Shown one piece after another: positions 44,601-52,783 of a DNA stretch of 64,000 nt. Location: contig CP030884.1 of assembly GCA_006969385.1 (NCBI GenBank), positions 4,830,249 to 4,894,248 of the forward strand, in the 5' to 3' direction. Under the pieces are notes generated by a model. The model saw nothing but the letters and a program-made list of their open reading frames with translations, made no database searches and was not told where the DNA came from. Source of the DNA: Planctomycetaceae bacterium. Lineage in GTDB: Bacteria; Planctomycetota; Phycisphaerae; UBA1845; UTPLA1. The first letter of the stretch is position 1; each line of letters starts with the position of its first letter. Both the position numbers and the translations under genes were made by a program.

Positions 44601-46334
44601 TTATCCCGCATCCTCGGTCTCGGCGGGCTTCGCCTCGCCCTGCACCGTTATGCTCTCGCCCTGTTTCAGCTTTGCACACTGTGCAATCAACCGCTCCATT
44701 GTTACGCGATTGCCCCACGTGAAAAACTTCTCCGCCTGATCCCACTCCTCGCCCGTGCCCCAGCCACAACTTATCAATCGCAATCGCGTACGGTCGGGCC
44801 CGTGCGGATCCATCTGCATAATGCCCCACGTTTCTTCAAATACGCCCTTCGCCGCCGGCGCGTTTTTGGGGGCCTTGGTGGTCGAGGCATACATACGCCC
44901 CGATCGCATGGTCGAGATATTGTGCGTGATCGTGCCTTCATCGCCGATCTTGGCTTGCGGGTTGTAATTCGTTTTGATGTGACCGCCGGGACGCATGTCG
45001 ACTTCCACAACGGGCACCATCCACGATTGAATGCCCGGCTCCGTCGTGAACAGCGCCCAGACGTCTGACACCGGCGCATCGAGAATGGCTTCCCAGACGA
45101 TTTCGCGTTGTTCGGGTTTGGCGACGGGCGACCCGGCGAAGTGGTTGTAAATCCAGTTTACATACAACGCATTGCCGCTTAGGAAATAGTCGTAGGCCGA
45201 CTTCCATTCGTCGTCCGCATCGGTCCAGCCCATCGTGTAAAGCGACAGCTTGGTATGACCGTTGATCAACGGCTCAAGTACATACGTTCCCCAAGTGCCG
45301 CCCTTCTTCACGTTGGGAAATTGATCGGGAGCACTTCCGCTGACCGTCAGCATACGATGCGGGGAGTAGTCGAGAATCGTGCTTTTCGCGCTAGGCCAAA
45401 TCTTGTAATCACCGCCAACACTGAGGTCGATCTGCGGAGCGGTCTGCGGCATGAATGCCTTCAACCCCGCGGGCGTGGTGATGGCGTTCCAAACGTCATG
45501 CACCGAGGCGGGAATCACTGCTTCAAAACTCTGCCAGCGATCCTTCGCATCATGTGATGTCACCGTCACCGCCCCGTCATCCCAGCGTTTCATCGGAATG
45601 ACCGGAACCGCTTGACGCAGTTCCGCCCCGCGTTCGGTGAAAGCCTTGTCCAACGCGTTAAGCACGTAATCCCACGCCTTGTCGAAGTAGTCGTAAGCCT
45701 TATCCCACCCGGGCGAATCGCCAAAGCCCTGATGCGTGATCGTGACCATCGTTTGATTGGGCGCGATCTCATCGAAGTCGACCATCACGCGCGAGAGGAT
45801 GTTCTTGTTTCGCAACTCGGGAATATTGGGCGGTGCCGTCCATTCAAATGAGAGCATCTTGTATGGCACATACGTCAGAAGCTTGCACCCTTCGCTGCCA
45901 CGCGAGCCCTCAGGCGCGCCGGCAACAATGTAAAGCTCCCACGCGCCGCCGGGCTTGAGTTCGAGTTTGGATTCTTCAGCGAAAAAGCTGGCGATGCCCT
46001 CCGTCGACGTCCACGCCCACCATAGGTCGTAAGCGGACGCGCGAATGAGCCTTTGCTTACGGAGGAGGCGCTCCGGCTTCTTGTCAATCGTCGCGTCTTT
46101 ATCCGTCGTCGCTTCATTATCTGCTTGCGCGGCGGGTTTGGCGTCCCCCTTCGATGCAGGTGCCTTCTGCTCTTCCGCAGCGACCATCGCGCCTGCCAAA
46201 GCGGGCGTGTTAAGCGTGCAGATCATCAACGCGGCGATCAACTGAGTGGATAACAACATCGGCATAGCCTGCAGCCTACCGGTTTGGGCGTTTCGATGCT
46301 TGACATATCTTGCGAATTCATTGTTCGATTTCAC
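44601..46334 (-). CDS. Secreted triple SRPBCC/AHSA1-domain protein
   Basis: 577 residues from the GTG at 46334, chosen because GAGGAG lies eight bases upstream; the open frame to 46535 is not protein-like. A hydrophobic segment near 26-48 (LLSTQLIAALMICTLNTPALA) is a signal peptide with a long basic front. After an Ala/Lys/Asp linker come three AHSA1-type SRPBCC domains, at about 95-245 (LIRASAYDLWWAWTSTEGIA), 260-400 (AVIPASVHDVWNAITTPAG) and 415-560 (AILDAPVSDVWALFTTEPG). AHSA1-like proteins are normally single-domain and cytoplasmic, so a secreted three-domain version is uncommon. The ligand is unknown. It may be controlled by the TetR gene upstream. Confidence 0.84.
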   Translation of the reverse strand: MKSNNEFARYVKHRNAQTGRLQAMPMLLSTQLIAALMICTLNTPALAGAMVAAEEQKAPASKGDAKPAAQADNEATTDKDATIDKKPERLLRKQRLIRASAYDLWWAWTSTEGIASFFAEESKLELKPGGAWELYIVAGAPEGSRGSEGCKLLTYVPYKMLSFEWTAPPNIPELRNKNILSRVMVDFDEIAPNQTMVTITHQGFGDSPGWDKAYDYFDKAWDYVLNALDKAFTERGAELRQAVPVIPMKRWDDGAVTVTSHDAKDRWQSFEAVIPASVHDVWNAITTPAGLKAFMPQTAPQIDLSVGGDYKIWPSAKSTILDYSPHRMLTVSGSAPDQFPNVKKGGTWGTYVLEPLINGHTKLSLYTMGWTDADDEWKSAYDYFLSGNALYVNWIYNHFAGSPVAKPEQREIVWEAILDAPVSDVWALFTTEPGIQSWMVPVVEVDMRPGGHIKTNYNPQAKIGDEGTITHNISTMRSGRMYASTTKAPKNAPAAKGVFEETWGIMQMDPHGPDRTRLRLISCGWGTGEEWDQAEKFFTWGNRVTMERLIAQCAKLKQGESITVQGEAKPAETEDAG

Positions 46335-46652
46335 GTTACTGACTCCTCTTCTCACTGCGGCCCTCTGCCGCGCTGGTTTCTTGCTCAGATTCTGAATGCG
46401 TTGCTGCTTGTGTTCATGCGGGTACATGCGGCCACAGGCCGCGGCTCTGCCAGGTCGCGTGCTTACAAAAACAACGCACGACATTCCAATGATTTGAACG
46501 TTCGATGCTTGGCCGTCCCAAGGCTTGATCGCCATGCATTTTCGTGAATTGGCCGTCTCGACTATTCAATGTTTTGACGTTTCAACAATTCGTCATCTCG
46601 CCACGTCGAGGATTCGATGTTTCGACGTTTTGATGTTTTGACGTTTTGACGT
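46335..46652. repeat. Intergenic region with TTTTGACG tandem words
   Basis: No gene supported in 318 bp. Directly next to the TetR stop codon three 8-bp units (GTTTTGAT, GTTTTGAC, GTTTTGAC) run from 46627 to 46650, with related words further away (GTTTTGACGTTTCAAC at about 46571, GTTTCGACG at 46619). The array looks like a slippage-prone simple repeat and could vary between strains. Confidence 0.55.
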
Positions 46653-47240
46653 TTACGATTCCACCAACCCATCCACATACGCGCGCAGATGCGCAACCGA
46701 TCGATCGAACACTTCCACCGACCGTCGCGCGCGGGCTTGCATGATCGCGCCTTCCATCACCGTCAGCACAAACTCCGCCAACGATTCGCGCTCAACTTCC
46801 GGTCGCAAGCGACTCGATGCTTCGTCGAGACACTTGCGAATGCCCGCGCACCACATGTCGAACAGCTTCGCCAGATGGTCGCGCACATCGGGATAGGTAT
46901 CGCTCATCTCCAGCGCCAGATTCCCGATCGGGCAACCCATGCCGCACGACGTCATCAACAACATCTCGCGATACCCATTGAGCACCTCGAAAATACGCTC
47001 GACCGGGTCGGTCGTCTTATCGAAGGCCGGTTGCAACACCATGGGCCAGAGCAATTCTTCGTAATGATCGAGCACGCCGTGCAGCAGCGCCTCTTTGGTC
47101 GGAAAGTAGTGATACAAACTGCCGGAATTGACCCCCGCATCCCGCAAAATCGTGGCCACCCCCGTCGCGGCATACCCCTGCTCGTGAAACAACCGCATGG
47201 CGGCCTCAACGAGCTTTTGACGGGTAGGTGTGTCGGTCAT
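46653..47240 (-). CDS. TetR/AcrR-family transcriptional regulator
   Basis: 195 residues. The N-terminal helix-turn-helix is standard: RQKLVEAAMRLFHEQGYAAT, then ILRDAGVNSGSLYHYFPTKE (about 31-50). The C-terminal ligand domain includes TSCGMGCPIGNLALEMSD, like the TetR_C branch with the CPIGNL motif (YxaF/LmrA-like). Such regulators usually repress their own gene and a neighbour on binding a small molecule. A palindrome about 80 bp upstream is a good operator candidate. The SRPBCC, DUF1579 and VOC genes lie downstream on the same strand. Confidence 0.92.
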   Translation of the reverse strand: MTDTPTRQKLVEAAMRLFHEQGYAATGVATILRDAGVNSGSLYHYFPTKEALLHGVLDHYEELLWPMVLQPAFDKTTDPVERIFEVLNGYREMLLMTSCGMGCPIGNLALEMSDTYPDVRDHLAKLFDMWCAGIRKCLDEASSRLRPEVERESLAEFVLTVMEGAIMQARARRSVEVFDRSVAHLRAYVDGLVES

Positions 47241-47322
47241 GACGGGGTCTCAGGGGGCAGAAAGCGGACACTACGGGCAAAGAACGTCGATTTTCGCGCC
47301 AACCGCTCACGCGTCAGCGAAT

Positions 47323-47342
47323 TAGTTGAACGATCAACCAAT
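47323..47342. promoter_or_regulatory. Candidate TetR operator palindrome
   Basis: TTAGTTGA (47323-47330) and TCAACCAA (47335-47342) form an inverted repeat with one mismatch and a 4-nt spacer, the size and symmetry usual for a TetR-family operator. It lies 82 bp upstream of the regulator's start codon. Confidence 0.5.
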
Positions 47343-47539
47343 TTGAGTAGTGTGTGGATTAGGAGACGCGATGTCAAGGTTTTTTTAGGTGGAGATATTT
47401 CCGCGGAGGCCTTCTTACCCGCGCCAACGGTCGTCGTTACGTTGTAACGCAGGTGAAAACCTGCCTCTGCTGACCCACGCGGATGCTTTTCTTGTAGACA
47501 GCGGTCCGTACTTGCCGCCGCGCGCCGATCCGCCGAAAC

Positions 47540-47695
47540 GAAAATCTGAGTATGAGGCTTTCGTGTATAAAGCACGGGACCTTCCGATTAGTGTCTCGAT
47601 CACGTAAGCCCAGTCTCGATTACCTTATATAGACGCATAAACTCGCGACTATTGGGTCGGCATGGTACGCAGCCGCGTAGAGAAAAGGCAGTAAG
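47540..47695 (+). repeat. Half copy of the palindromic element leading into the GNAT gene
   Basis: The sequence from about 47548 (GAGTATGAGG, then TCGTG, AAAGCA and GACCTTC) to GGTCGGCATGG at 47655 follows the right half of copy A (28131 to 28257) with few gaps, and spacing between the two landmarks differs by about one base. After the arm, AAAAGGCAGTAAGA compares with GGTAAGCGGTAAGA behind copy A. The left half is not recognisable. The acetyltransferase start codon follows immediately at 47697. Confidence 0.6.
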
Positions 47696-47696
47696 A

Positions 47697-48116
47697 ATGA
47701 TCTATACAAAATATGCAACAGAAAATGACCTGGACTGGCTGCTCGATAACGATGACGTTTCAAAAGAATGGGCGGCAAGAAGTGTTAGGCATAGGGAATA
47801 CGTCATTGCCTCTGAAAACGACAATCGGGTGGGGTTTTTGCGCTTTAGCTTGTTCTGGGGCAAGTTTCCCTACATGGATATGATTCGGATTCTCCCGGAC
47901 TATCAAAAGCAAGGTGTCGGTACGGCGCTGTTTAACTTCTGGCAACAGGAAATGAACCGGCAAAGTCACAAGCTGTTGTTGACCTCTTCCGAAAAAGACG
48001 AATCGCAACCACAAGCATGGCATATCCGCAATGGCTTTGTAAAAGGCGGAGAGTTGACTTTCGGGCAACAGCAAACCACGGCGGAAGTATTCTTTGTTAA
48101 AGACCTATCAGAGTAA
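47697..48116 (+). CDS. GNAT-family N-acetyltransferase
   Basis: 139 residues from the ATG at 47697, preceded by AAAAGG; the upstream in-frame TTG lies in the repeat. The GNAT fold is clear: N-terminal ATENDLDWLLDNDD, strand YVIASENDNRVGFLRFSLFW, motif A MIRILPDYQKQGVGTALFNF with the Q-x-x-G-x-G/A acetyl-CoA loop, and a C-terminal WHIRNGFVKGGELTF. The acceptor is unknown. Small orphan GNAT genes are frequent cargo of mobile elements and cassettes, and this one starts at the very end of a partial palindromic repeat. Confidence 0.87.
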   Translation: MIYTKYATENDLDWLLDNDDVSKEWAARSVRHREYVIASENDNRVGFLRFSLFWGKFPYMDMIRILPDYQKQGVGTALFNFWQQEMNRQSHKLLLTSSEKDESQPQAWHIRNGFVKGGELTFGQQQTTAEVFFVKDLSE

Positions 48117-48201
48117 TCATGCGGGTGGCCCGCGTTGCTACGCCAACCTGGTGTGTCGATCCAAATCTACAAGTATCGTCACGATCTTGCGATCACTCAG
48201 G

Positions 48202-48246
48202 AATAATTCGCAACCCCACGTCGGAGTGCCAACATGGACCACCCCA
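48202..48246. repeat. REP-like imperfect hairpin, orphan copy
   Basis: AATAATTCGCAACCCCACG followed by TCGGAGTGCCAACATGG is a diverged copy of the hairpin to the right of the transposase gene at 63944-63988. It lies between two genes pointing at each other (GNAT and the esterase). Confidence 0.65.
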
Positions 48247-48313
48247 CCGATTTTTCTGCGACGCCGAAAAATTTAAGGCGTATCAAGAACTCTGATGGTA
48301 AGAACCTCGTCAA

Positions 48314-49291
48314 CTATTCTTTCGTTTTCTTGGACGACGCTTCTTCCGCTTGCTTGGCCGACCGCTGCAACTCGATCAACGCATTCGCAAACTGTCGCCC
48401 CAAATCGAGGAAACCCGCCGAGTCATAATGATACGGATCGGAATAGCCGTAGTTATCCGTCGTCGTGATCAGCTTCACATGAGCATGATCGTTTGCGAAA
48501 GACGCCTGCGCCTGGCGCACGATTTCGCCAAAGTTCCAAATCTTGCCATCTGTTTCATCCATTCCGGAATCGGAAATGCGACCGACGGCTGTCGGCAGAT
48601 CGTCGTGGCGCAGCGCGGCGCTCAGCAGATTCATCAGTTTTTCCAAGTTGCCGCGATAGGCCTTGGCAGCGGCCTCCGATTGATACGCGTCGCTTTCGCC
48701 CTGCATCCAAACGATGCCCATCGGTATCAAACGATCCGCTTCGCCGTCGCCATCGATATCGCGCACTGCCAGCGCATTGCGAATCGTCGTTAAGCAATGA
48801 TCGTATTGATTGACACCGCGACCTGCGCCATCGCCATCATTGTAGTCTGGATCCCAACAACCGAAACGTACGCCCGACGCTATGTCGATCGACGTGCCGC
48901 CGCGCGAATACTTGATAATCGCTATCTTCGCTTTCGGATGCTTCTCGCGCAACTGCGCCGCCAAGCCAATCTCGCAACCGAATCGATCTGAAAGCTTGTT
49001 GGTCTTGCCGTCAGTGGTAAAACCGGCACCGAAACCCGGCTCGAGCGTGGCCCACTTACCCAAGCCTCCCGCTTTGGTATCGCCATCGACTGCGCTGTTG
49101 CCGCAAAAGATCATCACGCCTTCCTGGGGTCGCTGCAGTTCAGCGGGTAACTCATGGTTTTGACCGAAGCCAACCATGTTGGACTGGCCGGCGAGCAGAT
49201 AGAGTTGATAGTCTGTTGCCGCAGCGGTGTTGAGTGTGATGAGGAGAAAAATGGCAGGTAGGAAAAAAGAGCGCGAAAACGATGATGGCAT
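48314..49291 (-). CDS. Secreted sialate O-acetylesterase-type (SASA/CE6) esterase
   Basis: 325 residues from the ATG at 49291, which has GGAG nine bases upstream; the frame extends to 49339 without support. A signal peptide covers about 1-26. SGNH-type motifs of the SASA/CE6 family: AGQSNMVGFG with nucleophile Ser37, KYSRGGTSIDIASG, VWMQGESDAYQ, and a C-terminal DPYHYDSAGFLDLGR with the catalytic Asp/His pair. The enzyme should remove acetyl groups from sugars outside the cytoplasm, such as acetylated xylan or sialic acids. The tail (EEASSKKTKE) is charged. It stands alone between repeats. Confidence 0.9.
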   Translation of the reverse strand: MPSSFSRSFFLPAIFLLITLNTAAATDYQLYLLAGQSNMVGFGQNHELPAELQRPQEGVMIFCGNSAVDGDTKAGGLGKWATLEPGFGAGFTTDGKTNKLSDRFGCEIGLAAQLREKHPKAKIAIIKYSRGGTSIDIASGVRFGCWDPDYNDGDGAGRGVNQYDHCLTTIRNALAVRDIDGDGEADRLIPMGIVWMQGESDAYQSEAAAKAYRGNLEKLMNLLSAALRHDDLPTAVGRISDSGMDETDGKIWNFGEIVRQAQASFANDHAHVKLITTTDNYGYSDPYHYDSAGFLDLGRQFANALIELQRSAKQAEEASSKKTKE

Positions 49292-49389
49292 GAGTCGGTC
49301 TCCGGTCAGGCGACATGAGCGATTTAGACAATGAAACACAAGTCATATCTTAAATCAAACCGCTATTGATCGTCGCGTAAATTGCGGCG

Positions 49390-49693
49390 GGGTGCCATGA
49401 GAATTAACGATAGTGACTTTAATCGTCTGGGAATCGGCAGTTCGGTGCGGAGTCACTTAGTCGCGATATTGACGCAAAAGTCGGCATGATTCCTACACGA
49501 AACTCCCCCTACTTAGAGAGTAGCTTCGGTGGATAGGTGCATCCGGGCCTGCATTTAGCCCAAAATAGATTGGACGCAGCTAAGTGTCTCGGGCATGCCG
49601 ACCTTATAACTTGATTGAGCGTTTGAATGATCACGCGTAAGATTAGCCATCAATCAGAAATAGTATTTATTCGCTTGGGTCGGCATGGCACCC
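49390..49693. repeat. 304-bp palindromic element, copy B
   Basis: Outer left arm GGGTGCCATG (49390-49399) and outer right arm GGTCGGCATGGCACCC (49678-49693), with inner arms GTCGGCATG (49480-49488) and CATGCCGAC (49594-49602). Total length and the offsets of the left inner and right outer arms are identical to copy A (27954-28257); the right inner arm differs by one base. Outside the arms the sequence is largely different, so the arms and spacing are what is conserved. It lies between the start of the esterase gene and the end of a small minus-strand gene. Confidence 0.75.
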
Positions 49694-49815
49694 GGCTACG
49701 AAAATCCTGAGAAGCAAATCAATAACGATACAAAAATCATTTGCTTCGACATAATGATCCTCCAAATCGAACGGCAACAGCTGAAATCTTCTTACCAATT
49801 GCCAAGATGTTTCAC

Positions 49816-50073
49816 CTAGATGTCGTCTCGCTGATGTTCCGGCCCGACAATCACCAGATCGTCGTTCGGGTGATACTGACGCCAACCTGTAATCACTTCA
49901 TCGATATGCCGGTGGCGAAACATCTTATTGCTCGGCTGCTCGAATTCATCGGCAACCTGCAAGAAGAACTGGGCAATGTGTCGCAAATCGTCAGGTGAAT
50001 AGCAAAACGACACTTCGCGCAAAATGACCTCCCCACGCTCGTCAATTTGCTTTACGGGGTAACCACAAATCAT
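49816..50073 (-). CDS. Small hypothetical protein, alpha/beta
   Basis: 85 residues, no signal peptide. The core ILREVSFCYSPDDLRHIAQF followed by FLQVADEFEQ resembles a widespread type of small bacterial protein in which a strand ending in LREV-x-[FL] is followed by S-x-[ED]-x-L-R-x-[IL]-A-x-F-L and an acidic helix; its function is not established. The C-terminal part (YHPNDDLVIVGPE) adds strands. It lies 47 bp after the NAD kinase start on no shared signal, and its 3' side faces palindromic element copy B, so it may be another cargo-type gene. Confidence 0.6.
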   Translation of the reverse strand: MICGYPVKQIDERGEVILREVSFCYSPDDLRHIAQFFLQVADEFEQPSNKMFRHRHIDEVITGWRQYHPNDDLVIVGPEHQRDDI

Positions 50074-50120
50074 AATACGGCCCTTCTATCGTGTGATGTG
50101 CGTGATTCGCAACTCGAATA

Positions 50121-50975
50121 TCACCGTATATCCAAGCCCCACTTTAACTTCGTAATCAACGTCTCCCAAGGTTGCCGATCCGGATGGCGCACGAGTTGAA
50201 AGCGCGATTCGTGGCGCGAGATTTCGACGCTGTCGCCTTTTTGCAAGCGGCGTATGCTCTGGCCATCCATGACGGCGGCTGCCGGTTGTTGGTCGCCAAT
50301 GAGCGTGATCGTGAGCGTCGACGAACCCGCCAACACGATCGGCCTATGGGTAAACGAATGCGGGCAGCGCGGCGTGAGGATCATCGCGTCGACATCGGGT
50401 TCGACGAGCGGGCCACCGCAGCTCATGTTGTGCGCCGTCGAGCCCGTGGGCGTGGCCACGATCACGCCGTCGCCGTGCAACTTACACAGCGGCGCGCCGT
50501 TGAGTTCGAGCGCGAGCGAAAGCGTACGGTAGGGTTCGCCCACGCGCAGCACGCAATCATTTAGCGCAATGTCTTCATACTCGGGTTGGCCCGCCGCGCG
50601 CACACGCACGCGAAACATCATGCGCTCGCTGATCGAATCGCAGTCGCAGGTGATGGCGTCGAAGGTCGCGCGAAATTCATCGGGATCGAAATCCGCAAGG
50701 TAGCCGAGCTTGCCAAGATTCACGCCCACCAGCGGCACTTGGCGCTCACCCAAGGCGCGGCCGGCATGCAGAATCGAACCGTCGCCGCCGAGCACGATCA
50801 CAAAATCGACCGCGCCAACGTGCGCGAGTTCATCCAACTTGGCGTCGAGGGCCGTGCCCACGATCTCCGCCCGACCGGTCAGCCAGTTCCGCAATTCGTG
50901 GAAGAGCGGCTCGGCCTCCGGCTTCAGACGGTTGGCGACGAGAAAAAGACGCGGCTTGTCGGTTTTTTTCGACAT
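50121..50975 (-). CDS. nadK: NAD kinase
   Basis: 284 residues, near the family norm. NAD kinase landmarks are complete: VLGGDGSILHAGRA with the GGDGS motif at 63-67, VPLVGVNLGKLGYLADFDPD, the NE/D substrate loop region FRVRVRA..NDCVLRVGEP, and DGVIVATPTGSTAHNMSCGG (TPTGST). The enzyme phosphorylates NAD to NADP in the cytoplasm using ATP or polyphosphate. It reads away from the secretion cluster and has no operon partner. Confidence 0.95.
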   Translation of the reverse strand: MSKKTDKPRLFLVANRLKPEAEPLFHELRNWLTGRAEIVGTALDAKLDELAHVGAVDFVIVLGGDGSILHAGRALGERQVPLVGVNLGKLGYLADFDPDEFRATFDAITCDCDSISERMMFRVRVRAAGQPEYEDIALNDCVLRVGEPYRTLSLALELNGAPLCKLHGDGVIVATPTGSTAHNMSCGGPLVEPDVDAMILTPRCPHSFTHRPIVLAGSSTLTITLIGDQQPAAAVMDGQSIRRLQKGDSVEISRHESRFQLVRHPDRQPWETLITKLKWGLDIR

Positions 50976-51382
50976 AAGGCTGGATTCCTGCCGGAGTTAC
51001 CGAAGATTCCCCCAGATTTGAGCCACTTCGTCAATATCCGGCCACCGAAATACCGTAAATCGCCTATTTTATCTGGCTTCACAGGCAATGCGGGCCAACG
51101 CCGGGAAATTCGCGATATCACATAAGTTACTGCCAATAATAAACTTACAGAAAATATCTCCAACACCGCTTCATCATCCCTATCTAATGGTCGCGATGGA
51201 CACCTTGGCATGGGTACCATGTAGGGTGATGCTCGATGCCCATTTTGGGGCATTACAGCGGCAAAGTCCGACGCTTTTCCGCCCAAACAACCCAGCGCTA
51301 CGACGACGCAACGCGGGTGGAGTGCGGCTGCGGCGTCGGTGTTTGTATCCCGCCTGTTTGAAAAACATTCGGAGGCATTGCA
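50976..51382. promoter_or_regulatory. Divergent region between nadK and the secretion cluster
   Basis: 407 bp without a supported gene between outward-reading genes, so start signals for both must be here. The part around 51120-51180 is AT-richer (CCAATAATAAACTTACAG), the best place for the gspF promoter, but no pair of boxes is convincing. GGAGG sits just before the gspF start. Confidence 0.35.
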
Positions 51383-52678
51383 ATGCCAAAATTCCAGTAC
51401 GAGGCGATGAACGCCTCCGGCCAGGAAGTGAAGGATGAAGTCGAAGCGCCAAACGCCGATGAGGCGATAGCGAAGATTCGCGCGCAAGGCTACTTCCCGA
51501 CCAAGGTAAAGGCCAAAGGCGGCCAAAAGAAACAAGAAAGCGGCGGCGGTGCGCTGCCCGGCCAAAAGCGCAAAAAAGGCGGCGGCGTTGGCGGTGTATC
51601 CGTTAAGCAGCTCACGCAGTTTACGCGTCAGCTATCCACGTTGATGGATGCCGGTCTCCCGATTCTTCGCTCGCTGCGCATTCTCGAACAACAGCAAAAG
51701 CCGGGGCCGTTGCGCGTGGCCTTGCGTAACGTCGCCGAAGATGTCGAAGGCGGCATGACGCTATCCGAAGCGATGGCGGGACACCCGAAGGTTTTCGATC
51801 GGTTGTATTGCAACATGATCTCCGCCGGTGAGGCCGGTGGTGTGTTGGACGTTATTTTGCAGCGTTTGGCCGAGTTCATGGAAAAGGCCCAACGCCTCAA
51901 ACGAAAAGTCATCGGCGCAATGATTTACCCGGTGGCCGTTATCGGCTTCGCCTTCGTGATCGTCGCGGGGATTATGTATTTCGTTGTTCCGAAGTTTAAG
52001 GTCATCTTTGAAGACTTTGACACCGACCTGCCGGCACCGACCGTGCTGCTGATGGACATGTCGGACTGGATGGTCGGCGTGAAGAAAGGCCCGGATGGTG
52101 AAGAGGTGCCGATGGTCTTGCCCGGCTGGGCATACGTCTTGTTCTCTCCCGTCGTGTTCTTCGCGTTATGGAAGATCATTAGAAAGTTTGACGGGGGTAG
52201 ATACGCGCTCGATGTGGTCAAGCTCAAGATTCCGATTCTCGGCATGATTTTGAGCAAGACGGCCGTCGCTCGCTTTACGCGAACGCTCGGCACGCTGATC
52301 GCGGCCGGTGTACCCATTCTGGAAGCGTTGAACATTACCAAGGAAACCTCGGGTAACGAGGTATTTGTCCGAGCGTTGGCCCGCGTGCACGATTCGATTC
52401 GCGAAGGTGAATCGTTCGCCGAACCGCTGCGGGCTTCCAAGGTGGTCGATAGCCTCGTCGTTAACATGGTGGACGTCGGTGAAGAAACCGGTGACCTCGA
52501 CAAGATGTTGATGAAAGTGGCCGACAACTACGACGACGAAGTGGAAACGCTGGTCGCCAGTCTCGTATCGATGCTCGAGCCCGTCATGGTCATCGTGCTC
52601 GGTGTGATCGTCGGTTTCATCGTGATTTCGCTGTTCTTGCCGATGGTCAGTATCGTTAACAAGCTCAGCAGCGGTTGA
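51383..52678 (+). CDS. gspF: Type II secretion/type IV pilus inner-membrane platform protein GspF/PilC
   Basis: 431 residues, with GGAGG about 9 nt before the ATG. The N-terminal strand motif MPKFQYEAMNASGQEVKDEV and a Lys/Gly-rich linker precede two T2SSF domains (about 75-200 and 285-410), each with the family phrase: FTRQLSTLMDAGLPILRSL and FTRTLGTLIAAGVPILEAL. Three membrane helices lie at about 180-205, 255-275 and 400-425. It forms the inner-membrane base that works with a GspE-type ATPase, which is not in the window. It is the first gene of a block followed by pseudopilins. Confidence 0.94.
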   Translation: MPKFQYEAMNASGQEVKDEVEAPNADEAIAKIRAQGYFPTKVKAKGGQKKQESGGGALPGQKRKKGGGVGGVSVKQLTQFTRQLSTLMDAGLPILRSLRILEQQQKPGPLRVALRNVAEDVEGGMTLSEAMAGHPKVFDRLYCNMISAGEAGGVLDVILQRLAEFMEKAQRLKRKVIGAMIYPVAVIGFAFVIVAGIMYFVVPKFKVIFEDFDTDLPAPTVLLMDMSDWMVGVKKGPDGEEVPMVLPGWAYVLFSPVVFFALWKIIRKFDGGRYALDVVKLKIPILGMILSKTAVARFTRTLGTLIAAGVPILEALNITKETSGNEVFVRALARVHDSIREGESFAEPLRASKVVDSLVVNMVDVGEETGDLDKMLMKVADNYDDEVETLVASLVSMLEPVMVIVLGVIVGFIVISLFLPMVSIVNKLSSG

Positions 52679-52783
52679 TTTTGGCGTCGCGGGCCGGCGT
52701 GCCCGTGGACAGTTGGCACCGGTAAGAATTTAGGTAGCAGAGACGAACGTGCCGATCGAAGCGATCGGAAGGATGAATGGACC

